The notes under the pieces are model-generated. The model saw only the letters and a program-made list of their open reading frames with translations, was not told where the DNA came from and made no database searches. Both the position numbers and the translations under genes were made by a program. From positions 434,001 to 498,000 of the forward strand of contig JAVBOH010000008.1 in NCBI GenBank assembly GCA_031550725.1: a stretch of 64,000 bases of DNA, written 5' to 3'. Source of the DNA: UBA946 sp031550725. GTDB taxonomy: Bacteria > Bacillota > Clostridia > Oscillospirales > Ruminococcaceae. Of the stretch, positions 17,458 through 26,225 are shown piece after piece (positions within the stretch are counted from its first letter, which is position 1; each line of letters begins with the position of its first letter).

Positions 17458-18266
17458 TGGAAAGGCTAAATAACTTAACTCCATGGGAGCGTATGGAGAT
17501 TATACGCAATAAAAACAGACCGACTATAAACGACTACTTTCCTTTGATTTTTGATGAGTTTTTTGAAATGCATGGCGATAGACTTTATGGTGATGACCAC
17601 GCTATTAAGGGTGGCATCGCATCAATTGGCGGCATTCCTGTTACTGTTATTGCAGAGGTTAAGGGACGCAACCTTAATGAAAATAAAGACACAAATTTTG
17701 CTATGCCGCACCCAGAGGGATATAGAAAGGCGTTAAGGCTTGCAAAGCAGGCTGAGAAGTTTCACAGACCTGTTATATGCTTTATTGATACAAGCGGTGC
17801 ATTCTGCGGTATTGAGGCTGAAAAACGTGGTCAGGGTGAGGCTATTGCTAAAAACCTTATGGAGTTCATGCGTCTTAAAACGCCAATCATTTCTATTGTT
17901 CTCGGTGAGGGCGGAAGCGGCGGTGCTTTGGCACTTGGTGTTTGCGATGAGCTTGCTGTTTTAGAAAACTCGCTATACTCCGTTATTTCTCCTCGTGGCT
18001 TTGCATCAATCCTATGGAAAGATGCTGCTAAAGAGAAAGATGCCTGCAATATAATGAGAATTGTAGCTGAAGATATGGTGCAATTAGGGGTTGCAGAGAA
18101 GATAATTGAGGAGCCTTTTGGGGGTGCTCATAACGATGTTAGTCAAACCGCCGAAAATATCGCAGAATTTTTGTTGAAATCGCTAGACAAAAAAATGACA
18201 ATAGATATTGACGTTTTGCTAAATCAAAGGTATACTAAGTTTAGAAAAATAGGTGAGTTTCAGTAA
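17457..18266 (+). CDS. accA: Acetyl-CoA carboxylase carboxyltransferase, alpha subunit
   Basis: Partner of AccD in malonyl-CoA formation. Shows the LTPWERMEIIRNKNRPT opening, DTSGAFCGIEAEKRGQGEAIA and GEGGSGGALALG signatures. The first base of ATG 17457 is the last base of the accD stop; GGAGG lies nine bases upstream inside accD. At 269 residues it is slightly shorter than the E. coli protein but typical for Firmicutes. Confidence 0.95.
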   Translation: MERLNNLTPWERMEIIRNKNRPTINDYFPLIFDEFFEMHGDRLYGDDHAIKGGIASIGGIPVTVIAEVKGRNLNENKDTNFAMPHPEGYRKALRLAKQAEKFHRPVICFIDTSGAFCGIEAEKRGQGEAIAKNLMEFMRLKTPIISIVLGEGGSGGALALGVCDELAVLENSLYSVISPRGFASILWKDAAKEKDACNIMRIVAEDMVQLGVAEKIIEEPFGGAHNDVSQTAENIAEFLLKSLDKKMTIDIDVLLNQRYTKFRKIGEFQ

Positions 18267-18357
18267 ATGTAAAAAACCACTGATTTTTTAATTATATAGA
18301 CATACATTTTAATATGTTGTCTTTATTATCAAATTATATAGAACGGAGGCTATCAAA

Positions 18358-18588
18358 ATGGTTTTTGATAAGGTAAAGGGCATTATTGTTGAACAGTTCG
18401 ATATTGACGAGGATAAGGTGACTTCAAACGCTAACATTCAGGATGATATCGGCGCTGATTCACTTGATATTGTTGATCTTGTTATGACACTAGAAGAAGA
18501 ATTTGACATTGAAATTCCTGATGATGCTGTTGAAGGCATTAAGACTGTTGGCGATATCGTTAAGTATATCGAAGATAATCAGGGCTAA
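18358..18588 (+). CDS. acpP: Acyl carrier protein
   Basis: Seventy-six residues, acidic, with the phosphopantetheine attachment Ser35 in the DIGADSLDIVDLV motif. Carries growing acyl chains for all enzymes of the cluster. GGAGG lies nine bases before the ATG. It closes the cluster and is followed by a terminator. In many clostridia it lies next to fabH instead. Confidence 0.96.
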   Translation: MVFDKVKGIIVEQFDIDEDKVTSNANIQDDIGADSLDIVDLVMTLEEEFDIEIPDDAVEGIKTVGDIVKYIEDNQG

Positions 18589-18604
18589 TACATGAAAAAC
18601 ATAA

Positions 18605-18637
18605 AGAGCTGTCACTAATGTGGCGGCTCTTTTTTTA
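18605..18637 (+). terminator. Terminator after acpP
   Basis: Eleven-bp stem with GU pairs (18605-18615 with 18620-18630) followed by six or more T. Ends the fatty acid cluster. Confidence 0.85.
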
Positions 18638-18668
18638 TGTTAAGTATATTTTATCAAAAATTGCAGAC

Positions 18669-18790
18669 AATATCCTTAAAATTCATTCCCAATTGAAAGG
18701 ATATTAAGTTTGAAAAATAAATTTTTCAAACTCGGAGTTTTGTGTTTTCACACAAAACATCCAGCAATTGAAGAAAAGGGTGGTCATATA
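18669..18790 (+). repeat. Dispersed repeat family 1, copy B (supplies an RBS)
   Basis: Contains the reverse complement of copy A (17-base identity at the right end), an ACAAAACTCCGAG hairpin shared with copy C, and a further AAGTTTGAAAAAT/ATTTTTCAAACT inverted repeat at 18706-18731. AAAAGGGTGG at its right end is the ribosome binding site of the next gene. Confidence 0.7.
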
Positions 18791-18791
18791 A

Positions 18792-19502
18792 ATGCTTACA
18801 GAGATATTGAAAATTATAATAACCTCGCTGGTTTCCCTTGTTGTTATGTTCCTCTTAACAAAGCTGATGGGTAACAAACAGGTTTCACAGCTTAATATGT
18901 TCGACTACATTATCGGCATTACAATAGGCTCTATTGCCGCCGAATTCTCGACTGACCTTGATACAACAGTTCAGCCGCTGGTTGCTATGATTGTATACGG
19001 TCTGGTTGCGTATATCGTGTCTGTCATAACAAGCCGTTCGCTCAAACTGCGAAAGATTATAGTGGGTCGCTCGCTAACCATAATGGATAATGGCAAGATT
19101 TATCGTGAAAACCTCAAAAAAGCACGTATAGACATCAGCGACTTTATGACGCAGTGCCGTTATGCAGGCTATTTTGACTTAAATCAAATTCAGACTGCTG
19201 TTTTTGAATATAACGGAAACTTGAGTATTTTACCTGTTTCAACCGAACGTCCTGCGACACCATCTGATATGGAGTTGAAGCCTGAACAGGAGCATGTTCA
19301 AGTCGCTGTTATTCTTGACGGGCATATTAATCACTGGAATTTGCGTATTTCGGGGAATAATGATGAGTGGCTGAAAAAACAGCTGCATGAACAAGGGTAT
19401 CATAATGAAAAGGAAATTCTGCTTGCTTTGTGTGATAATAACAACAAGCTGACTACTTTCCCTATGGATGTTAAAAATGACCCATCTGATGTTTTTCAAT
19501 AA
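18792..19502 (+). CDS. DUF421/YetF-family membrane protein
   Basis: Three N-terminal membrane segments (about residues 5-22, 36-55 and 60-82) with the family's KLMGNKQVSQLNMFDYIIGITIGS-type region, then a cytoplasmic beta-rich domain with SRSLKLRKIIVG and GKIYRENLKKARI features. This family is widespread in spore formers and of unclear biochemical role. The ATG follows an AAGGGTGG motif that belongs to the repeat upstream. Confidence 0.85.
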   Translation: MLTEILKIIITSLVSLVVMFLLTKLMGNKQVSQLNMFDYIIGITIGSIAAEFSTDLDTTVQPLVAMIVYGLVAYIVSVITSRSLKLRKIIVGRSLTIMDNGKIYRENLKKARIDISDFMTQCRYAGYFDLNQIQTAVFEYNGNLSILPVSTERPATPSDMELKPEQEHVQVAVILDGHINHWNLRISGNNDEWLKKQLHEQGYHNEKEILLALCDNNNKLTTFPMDVKNDPSDVFQ

Positions 19503-19507
19503 TATAA

Positions 19508-19542
19508 AGCAAAAGGGGCACACACGTTGCAGCGCCCCTACA
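19508..19542. repeat. Palindromic repeat family 2, fragment
   Basis: AGGGGC / GCGCCCCTACA arms around a 12-base loop, directly after the DUF421 gene stop. Confidence 0.45.
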
Positions 19543-19574
19543 TATTTGTGTTATTATTTATGTGCATAAATTAT

Positions 19575-19843
19575 CTAAAAGCTCTCGTGGGATATATATT
19601 CCACCTGAGTTTTTTGCTTGATTACCATCATTTCCGAAATCGCATCCTTTGATACCTTTGTGCCAAAATTGCCTGACAAACTTGATACAATATCATCTAA
19701 AACTGGACCTGTTTGGGCAAAAAGTGGGTTAGCTTTAAAAAATGATTATATACGTCCAAAATCTGTTTAAGACATTTATTGTCGATTGGCAGATCAAGAA
19801 GTGTTTCACGAGTTCCAAATCCGCTTACGCCTGCGTTTAAAGC
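19575..19843 (-). pseudogene. Remnant of a coding sequence, unidentified
   Basis: On the minus strand about 90 codons read as protein-like sequence if one base is restored in the T run near base 19740: GVSGFGTRETLLDLPIDN continues in the next frame as NPLFAQTGPVLDDIVSSL to a TAG at 19575-19577. No start codon or ribosome binding site is visible and a stop lies just upstream. It follows the methyltransferase gene in the same direction. Family not recognised, so this is a tentative call for a decayed gene. Confidence 0.35.
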
Positions 19844-19877
19844 TTATGCAACAATTTGTTGTTGTTTGTTAGAATAA

Positions 19878-20501
19878 TTATACTTTTTCACACTCGGCAT
19901 ATGTCATAGTTAATGCACCTTTTAATAAGACTTTGTTCTTAACCGCAAAACCATTCTGATTGATAAATGCAATATACTCATCCGATGTCCACTTCGCATA
20001 TGCAGGAAACCCAGTAAAATTAGTCATAAATTTCATAATAAACTTTTCCTTGAAACTGCTCGATGGTGTAAATGTTGGTGCTATCAGAATGCCGTCGTTT
20101 TTAAGAACTCGCTTTATCTCCGACATGGCTTTTTCAGGTGATGGCATGATGTGAAGTGCATTCGAGATTATAACAATGTCATAGCTATTGTCGGCATATG
20201 GCAGATTGCAGGCATCCTGTACTGCGAAATTTACATTTGCAGGAGTAGCTTTTTCTCTCGCTTTTTCTATCATAGCCGCTGAAAAATCCGTTGCATCAAT
20301 ATTTTTTGCGTTTTCTGCTATGCATAATGCTATTAAGCCTGTTCCGGTTGCAAGCTCAAGGATAGTCATACTATTATTAATTCTGCTTTTAATCAGCGAA
20401 TACATCTTTTCATATGATTTAATATCACCTTTTCTTGTAAAATCATAAATTGCAGAGTATTTCTGCCAGTATTTTGTTTCATCATTTGTTTTCTTTTTCA
20501 T
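19878..20501 (-). CDS. Class I SAM-dependent methyltransferase
   Basis: Shows motif I LELATGTGLIAL, an acidic motif II region (NIDATDFS), and NLPYADNSYDIVIISNALH followed by LKNDGILIAPTF, typical of UbiE/BioC-like methyltransferases. Substrate cannot be told. GGAGG lies eight bases before the ATG. Length 207 residues is normal for small members. It is flanked by the decayed frame and the divergent kinase gene. Confidence 0.85.
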   Translation of the reverse strand: MKKKTNDETKYWQKYSAIYDFTRKGDIKSYEKMYSLIKSRINNSMTILELATGTGLIALCIAENAKNIDATDFSAAMIEKAREKATPANVNFAVQDACNLPYADNSYDIVIISNALHIMPSPEKAMSEIKRVLKNDGILIAPTFTPSSSFKEKFIMKFMTNFTGFPAYAKWTSDEYIAFINQNGFAVKNKVLLKGALTMTYAECEKV

Positions 20502-20633
20502 TACCTATACCTCCATTTTATATATGAACATATGCTCATATATTCATTATAACTGCATCTATATTATTTGTCAATACGCCTAAGTGGAAATTGGTAAATA
20601 TTCTTAATTTTCATATTACTGTGTTATAGGCTA

Positions 20634-20662
20634 TTGTGTTTTTTATAATAATCTGTTATAAT
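20634..20662 (+). promoter_or_regulatory. Sigma-A promoter of the hybrid kinase gene
   Basis: TTGTGT, 17-base spacer, TATAAT (20657-20662), 38 bases before the start codon. Confidence 0.6.
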
Positions 20663-20700
20663 GTATACATATTTTTATAACAAAAAGGAGGGGATTTGAT

Positions 20701-23700
20701 TTGCGTAAAAAAAGTCATAGTAAGACGTCAAGCGTTCGTAAAAGATATCCTATGTTTCATCATTTGATAATTCCCTTGCTGGCACTTGCTGTTATACAAA
20801 CTATTATTTTTCGTCAGGCCGTTTCGTCATCGGGAATAATAAGTGATATTAATAAAAATTCTGAAAATATGCTAAGTCAGTATGCGCAGAAAAATACCGC
20901 TTACCTTGAAACAGAAATGCTGAAAAAATGGTCACGCATTGAGGACCTTACAAATGCTGCACTTGATGGTATTCGTGATGAATACAGTGGAAATGCTGAT
21001 TATAATGAGGAGGCAAATGCTCGTATTTTAGCATCAGTGTCCGATAATGTTATTTCAACACTTCGCACAAATGCTGTTACGGGTGCTTATGTTATTCTTT
21101 GCTCCCCTGATAAAAAGCCTGACAACAGGGATACATCGTCTTATTCTGGTATTTTTATGCTCGATGATGACCCTTACCATAATTCAAATACAAATTCTGA
21201 CCTCATTATGTTAAGGGGTCCTGCCGAAATATCAAGCCGTTATGGTATACCGCTTGATATTGAATGGAGTGAAAAAATCAATACAACAGCGGCAGTTATG
21301 GATAAATACAATTTTTTATTCGAGCCTGTTAATGCTGCATATGAACACATTAATATGAATTATGACTCGCTTGGCTACTGGGGCGTTGTTCAGGCAGATA
21401 TATCTGAGATTAACAGAAAAGCTGACATCACATACTCTGTGCCGCTTATTTTTGAGGGCAAGGTTTATGGGGTTGCTGGAATTAGTGTGTCAATAAAAAA
21501 TATAGTATCATTATTACCGTCGTCGGAAATAATGTTTAACAACAGCGGCTATTGTATTATTACATATGACTGGAATCCTCAAAATGATGAGCATATAACA
21601 GCCAAGGTTGCTGCTATATCGAATGACGGGATATTTAAGTCATCACCGAATGTAACGGAAATTACTCTTGATAAAGTTAAAAATTCTAAATCACTTTATA
21701 AGCTTTCGGGACTTGATGATAATTCGGATATTTATGCCGCTTTAAGCGATATGTCTTTATACAAGGCATATACGCCATTTTCCGAAACAAGATGGTCGAT
21801 TGCCGCTGTTACACATAAAAGCTCACTTTATTCTGTTACACACAGAATGACATACCGTGCGGGAGGTGCAGTGCTGATTTCTATGTTTATCAGTACTATG
21901 CTTGCATATTTTGTTTCAAAAAGAACTGTTAAGCCTGTTGCTGAGCTTAACAAGGCTGTTAAGGATTATGCCGGTATTGGTAAAATCAAGGTTGTTGATG
22001 TTAATGTCAGGGAAGTTTATGAGCTTTCTGAAATGCTTAATGTCATTAGCTCTAACTTAACAAAAACACAAAATGAACTTGTTGCTGAAAAAGAACGTTA
22101 TATCACGGCTCTTCAAAGTGCAAATGATGATATGATTGAATATGATCCTGTTCTTGATATTCTTGTGCTTTATAACTTCCGTACGAAAAATTCGTATGAG
22201 CATTATAAAACCATTAAGTATACTCATTTTTTAGGTCAGGTTAAAAGCGGCAACATTTGTCATGCTAAAGATATTGATATGTTTGTTAAGTTTCTTAATG
22301 GTGAAGTGAGTGAACGTTTTACTTTGCGTGTTATGAGTGATGAAGGTTATGAGGGCTATTTATGGTATGAAATAAGCGGTAAGCCTATTTTTGATACCAA
22401 CAACCAAATCCAGCGTATTATTGCAAGCAGGCGTGATGTTACCGAAAGCAAGGCTGCTGAAATAAAAAAGCTTGAGGAGGACAGACGTGACAATGTCACT
22501 AAATTCTATAAGCTTGAATATGGTGAGGCACTTGTTCAGAAGGTTCTTGTTGAGGGTGATTATAATGAATACTGTCTTGCACGTATCAGAATTTCCAATG
22601 CTGATGTAATCCGCAGAGAACAGGGTACTTATTATTATGATGCGCTGCTTGAGGAAATCGGTATTGTTATTAATGAATACATTAAAGACAATGATGTTGT
22701 ATTCAGGGCTAGTGCTGATGAATTTGTTTTTCTGAAAGTTAATATTGGTATATCTGATATGGTAAGACAGTTTGACAAGATGCGAAAGAAAATTGAGAAA
22801 ATTTATGAGGATATAGACAGCTCGCTGCCGCTTAAATGCTGCATTGGTGTTGCTGAGGCAAATGATGGCATTGATGATATGCAGCGATGCAAAAATTGTC
22901 TTGGGCTAGCTGTTTGTGCTGCAGAAATATCAACTGTTAACAGTCATAATGGTATGGTTTTTAAATTTAAGGATGCGGAACATAATCAGGATGCTTATGA
23001 ACAATATGAAACTTATGAAAGGTCTAATCTTAATAAAACTAACCGTAATTCCTCAAATGATAAGATTACTTCGTTTGTACTTAATATCCTTGAAAAGACA
23101 AACAGCTTTGACAACGCAATGAAAATCCTGCTTGCAAAGCTTGGACGCACTATGAACATGAATCGTATTATCATATATGACATCAATCCGGATTTTTATA
23201 CAACCTCGATTGATTATCAATGGTGCAAGGATGAAACCAGCCTGATTGAAAATCAGGTTTTGACTATTGGTAAGTCACAGCTTGAAAGGCTTAAAGTCAT
23301 GTTCGCCGAGGAAAAGGACTATGTTTTTGCTGATAAGGACTATTATGACACCTCTTACCCGATTATTAATGAAATTATTAATAACTGCGGCGACAATAAC
23401 AACAGCGATAGTTTGATATTGTTTGTACCGATGTTTGAAACAAACAGGTATATCGGTAATGTTTTGTATGAGTTTTCTGTTGATATTGATAATAGCACAA
23501 AGGAATATATCATTGAGATTACACGTATTCTTTCTGCATATATATCAAAGTCTAAGACATCACTTGAAAGCAGGGCTAAGAGTGATTTCCTTTCAAGAAT
23601 GTCGCATGAAATACGTACTCCTATGAACGCTATCATGAGTATGACTACTATTGCACAAAGCTCGGAGGGTGTTCCTGCCCATGTTGCTGATTATCTTGGC

Positions 23701-24711
23701 AAGATTGACCGTTCTGCTGCTTATTTGATGTCACTTATCAACGATATTCTTGATATGTCGAGAATTGAAAGCGGCAAGATGACTGTTGAAGAAACTTATC
23801 TTAATCTTGATGATGTTATTTCACAGCTTGATACTATGATAAGAGTACAGACAGATGCTAAAAATGTCGGTCTTATTGTCAAGAAGTCTGTTGATAATAT
23901 TCATCTTATTGGTGACCCGCTTAAGCTTAATCAGGTGCTTATCAACATTCTTGGCAATGCTGTTAAGTTTACAAGCTCCGGCTCTATTACATTTACTGTT
24001 ACACAGAAAAATAATGATAATGACAGCGATTATACTCAAATCCGATTTTCTATCAAGGATACTGGTATTGGTATCAAAGAAGAAAATCTTGACCATATAT
24101 TTAATTCCTTTGAGCAGGAGGATACTCAGACTGCAAGAAAATATGGAGGCACAGGTCTTGGACTCTCTATCAGCTATAATCTTGTTCGCATGATGGGTGG
24201 TATGCTTGCTGTTCAGAGTGAATATGGTGCTGGTACTGAATTTATGTTCACTCTACCTTATCGTATTGCAAAGGAAAGTGAAATTGTTCATGAGGATATC
24301 AGCGGTACTGCGGTTAGCTTCGACGGCAAGCTTGTTCTTCTTGTTGAGGATGATGAGCTTAATGTTGAAATTGCCGAAACCCTGCTTGATATGGATGGCA
24401 TTTCCATTGAACACGCTGAAAATGGTCAGGTTGCTGTTGATATGTTCAGCTCCAAGCCGCCTGATTATTATGATGCCATTTTAATGGATATCCGTATGCC
24501 TGTTATGGATGGACTTGAAGCCACAAAGCTTATACGTAATCTTGAACGTGAGGATGCTGTTCGTATTCCTATCGTCGCTATGTCCGCTAATGCTTTTGAT
24601 GCCGATATGAAAAAGTCGGTTGAATGCGGTATGAACGGTCATCTTTCTAAGCCTATTGATATGAATAAGGTCAGGACTTTGCTTGCTAAAATCTGGCGTA
24701 ATCAGAAATGA
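20701..24711 (+). CDS. Hybrid sensor histidine kinase with degenerate GGDEF domain
   Basis: A 1336-residue multidomain signalling protein. In order: membrane segment (about 20-45), extracellular Cache-like sensor (about 50-385), second membrane segment (about 390-410), HAMP-like linker, a PAS-like segment (about 470-600), a GGDEF-fold domain (about 600-740) whose signature is ASADEF (residues 671-676) instead of GGDEF, a GAF-like region (about 780-950), HisKA with His969 (SRMSHEIRTPMNA), HATPase (GNAVKFT, DTGIGI, GGTGLGLS) and a C-terminal receiver with phospho-acceptor Asp1263 (LMDIRMPVMDG). Start is TTG with AAGGAGGGG upstream. It immediately precedes the flagellar cluster, but no partner regulator is adjacent. 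Confidence 0.9.
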   Translation: MRKKSHSKTSSVRKRYPMFHHLIIPLLALAVIQTIIFRQAVSSSGIISDINKNSENMLSQYAQKNTAYLETEMLKKWSRIEDLTNAALDGIRDEYSGNADYNEEANARILASVSDNVISTLRTNAVTGAYVILCSPDKKPDNRDTSSYSGIFMLDDDPYHNSNTNSDLIMLRGPAEISSRYGIPLDIEWSEKINTTAAVMDKYNFLFEPVNAAYEHINMNYDSLGYWGVVQADISEINRKADITYSVPLIFEGKVYGVAGISVSIKNIVSLLPSSEIMFNNSGYCIITYDWNPQNDEHITAKVAAISNDGIFKSSPNVTEITLDKVKNSKSLYKLSGLDDNSDIYAALSDMSLYKAYTPFSETRWSIAAVTHKSSLYSVTHRMTYRAGGAVLISMFISTMLAYFVSKRTVKPVAELNKAVKDYAGIGKIKVVDVNVREVYELSEMLNVISSNLTKTQNELVAEKERYITALQSANDDMIEYDPVLDILVLYNFRTKNSYEHYKTIKYTHFLGQVKSGNICHAKDIDMFVKFLNGEVSERFTLRVMSDEGYEGYLWYEISGKPIFDTNNQIQRIIASRRDVTESKAAEIKKLEEDRRDNVTKFYKLEYGEALVQKVLVEGDYNEYCLARIRISNADVIRREQGTYYYDALLEEIGIVINEYIKDNDVVFRASADEFVFLKVNIGISDMVRQFDKMRKKIEKIYEDIDSSLPLKCCIGVAEANDGIDDMQRCKNCLGLAVCAAEISTVNSHNGMVFKFKDAEHNQDAYEQYETYERSNLNKTNRNSSNDKITSFVLNILEKTNSFDNAMKILLAKLGRTMNMNRIIIYDINPDFYTTSIDYQWCKDETSLIENQVLTIGKSQLERLKVMFAEEKDYVFADKDYYDTSYPIINEIINNCGDNNNSDSLILFVPMFETNRYIGNVLYEFSVDIDNSTKEYIIEITRILSAYISKSKTSLESRAKSDFLSRMSHEIRTPMNAIMSMTTIAQSSEGVPAHVADYLGKIDRSAAYLMSLINDILDMSRIESGKMTVEETYLNLDDVISQLDTMIRVQTDAKNVGLIVKKSVDNIHLIGDPLKLNQVLINILGNAVKFTSSGSITFTVTQKNNDNDSDYTQIRFSIKDTGIGIKEENLDHIFNSFEQEDTQTARKYGGTGLGLSISYNLVRMMGGMLAVQSEYGAGTEFMFTLPYRIAKESEIVHEDISGTAVSFDGKLVLLVEDDELNVEIAETLLDMDGISIEHAENGQVAVDMFSSKPPDYYDAILMDIRMPVMDGLEATKLIRNLEREDAVRIPIVAMSANAFDADMKKSVECGMNGHLSKPIDMNKVRTLLAKIWRNQK

Positions 24712-24888
24712 TGTTATAGCACGCATTAAGTTAAAAATCCTTGAGTGTTTTAAAGTTAACCAACAATATTGTATTGCAGAGAGCGATGCCTAATGAAAGC
24801 AACTTAAGAAAATCATGCGGTGCTTGATATGCTTAGATACGAATAAAGTAAAAATGGCAAAAAGTTTACTCGGTTTTTTAAAAAATCG

Positions 24889-24987
24889 CTAGGGTCGAGG
24901 GGTCTGAGTCCCACGTCGCTTGTCGCAGCAAGCGAAACCCTCGCCTCTAGCTGCTTGCATTGGAGCGACGAGGACGTCGCTCCCTAC
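24889..24987. repeat. Palindromic repeat family 2, composite copy
   Basis: Starts CTAGGGTCGAGG and ends with a GGAGCGACGAGGACGTCGC motif and CTCCCTAC, nearly identical to copy 3; a nested CGCTTG/CAAGCG hairpin sits inside. It lies in the 500-base gap between the kinase and flgM; the rest of that gap holds only the sigma-28 promoter. Confidence 0.65.
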
Positions 24988-25103
24988 TCGTATTTATTGT
25001 AATATGTTATTGTTTGTTACTGCCTGCTTATGTTATAATTTAGATGGTATATCCGTGTCAGATTTACCATAATTGCTTTTTATTGTAAATTTGAAAAAAT
25101 AAT

Positions 25104-25130
25104 TAAAGTTTTTAACTGTCGTGCCGATAA
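25104..25130 (+). promoter_or_regulatory. Sigma-28 (flagellar) promoter of flgM
   Basis: TAAA (25104-25107), exactly 15 bases, GCCGATAA (25123-25130): a perfect match to the FliA/SigD consensus. It lies about 80 bases upstream of flgM and most likely drives the late cluster flgM to fliS. Confidence 0.9.
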
Positions 25131-25211
25131 ATATTATAAGGGGAGAAGTGTCTGTTGTTGTATATTACAGATATTATCCATTATTTCGAGCAACGATTGG
25201 AGGTTATGATT

Positions 25212-25502
25212 ATGGAAATTAAAAATGTTAATTCTGTTATCTCTACTTATAAAATTAATGGTGGTTATGACAATATTAAAAAAGAGTCCACAGATGTTAG
25301 CACTGTTGCTAAAAATTACGATAAGGCTGACTTTTCTTTGGCTTCAAGATCAAGGTCTGTTGACAACTCAAAGGCTGAGATTAAAAAATCCGTTAAGGGT
25401 TTTGCATCCGCTGAACGCATCGATTCTTTGAAGAAAATGATTGCTGAAGGCACTTATAATATTCCTGCTGAGGCTGTTGCAGCTTCAATTTTCGAGGGCT
25501 AA
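25212..25502 (+). CDS. flgM: Anti-sigma-28 factor FlgM
   Basis: Ninety-six residues. The C-terminal half (SAERIDSLKKMIAEGTYNIP..AVAASIF) is the FlgM helix pair that wraps sigma-28 until the hook is finished and FlgM is exported. An open frame extends to 25155, but GGAGG at 25199-25203 is eight bases from ATG 25212, the better start. Expressed from a sigma-28 promoter, it gives negative feedback on its own activator. Confidence 0.9.
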   Translation: MEIKNVNSVISTYKINGGYDNIKKESTDVSTVAKNYDKADFSLASRSRSVDNSKAEIKKSVKGFASAERIDSLKKMIAEGTYNIPAEAVAASIFEG

Positions 25503-25510
25503 TTATTAAC

Positions 25511-25614
25511 TGTTTATCGAATTTAAATTGTACTTATCCAGACTGAGCAGTTCTAGAAAAGTGTCTAGAACGAATAGCGAGGATGGGAAAAGTACAAATT
25601 TTAAACGTTAAACA
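25511..25614. repeat. Nested inverted repeat with AGAACGAATAGCGAGG core
   Basis: Outer arms 25511-25540 and about 25585-25614 pair imperfectly; an inner GTTCTAGA/TCTAGAAC hairpin lies at 25550-25571. The core (25567-25582) is the reverse complement of 4807-4822. Lies in the flgM-flgN gap. Confidence 0.65.
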
Positions 25615-25678
25615 GTATCGCAGCATTTCCGCTAATTATTTGCTGCTTTGATTTTTTGCGGAGTAAGGAGATTTCTTT

Positions 25679-26125
25679 ATGGACTATTTTAAACTCGTCA
25701 GATTTTTTGAAGAATACATTGCTCATTATAAAGAATTTCTTGAATTTGAATACTCAAAGCTCGACATGATTAATAAAAACGAAATTGAAAAGCTAAGTAT
25801 ATCACTTGCGACTGAACAGGCTTTAATCATGAAAACTAACTCCTTTGAGGGTAAACGCCTGCAGCTGCTTTCGGAGAACCCATCGGTTTCCTTTGCGCAG
25901 ATTGTTGATTCCGCTCCTGTTTCCTGTAAGAAAAGGCTTGAAAAACAACACAAGGAAATGGCAGAACTCGTTTTTAAAATAAAGGAAATTAACTCTACTG
26001 CAAATACTATCGTTACGGAACGATTGAAAAGAATTCAGAGAAGAACTAGGGACCTTAATACTTATAACGGTCTTGGCAGTGTTCGACGTGAACGTTCCGC
26101 TAACCTTTTTGCTAAGAATATTTGA
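25679..26125 (+). CDS. FlgN-like export chaperone
   Basis: A helical, charged protein of 148 residues lying between flgM and flgK, the position of FlgN in Bacillus and clostridia, where it chaperones FlgK and FlgL to the export gate. The N-terminal helix (FKLVRFFEEYIAHYKEFLEF) and a long C-terminal amphipathic helix fit the family, and the C-terminus (NTYNGLGSV) resembles FlgN ends. Sequence similarity is weak, so the call leans on position. Confidence 0.75.
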   Translation: MDYFKLVRFFEEYIAHYKEFLEFEYSKLDMINKNEIEKLSISLATEQALIMKTNSFEGKRLQLLSENPSVSFAQIVDSAPVSCKKRLEKQHKEMAELVFKIKEINSTANTIVTERLKRIQRRTRDLNTYNGLGSVRRERSANLFAKNI

Positions 26126-26225
26126 CGGTTTTCGTTTCATATACAACGAGCACCCAACAACACTAAATCGATGTAATAAGCTATTTGTGTTAATGGCTGC
26201 TCATACTTGAAAGGATGTAATTTTT

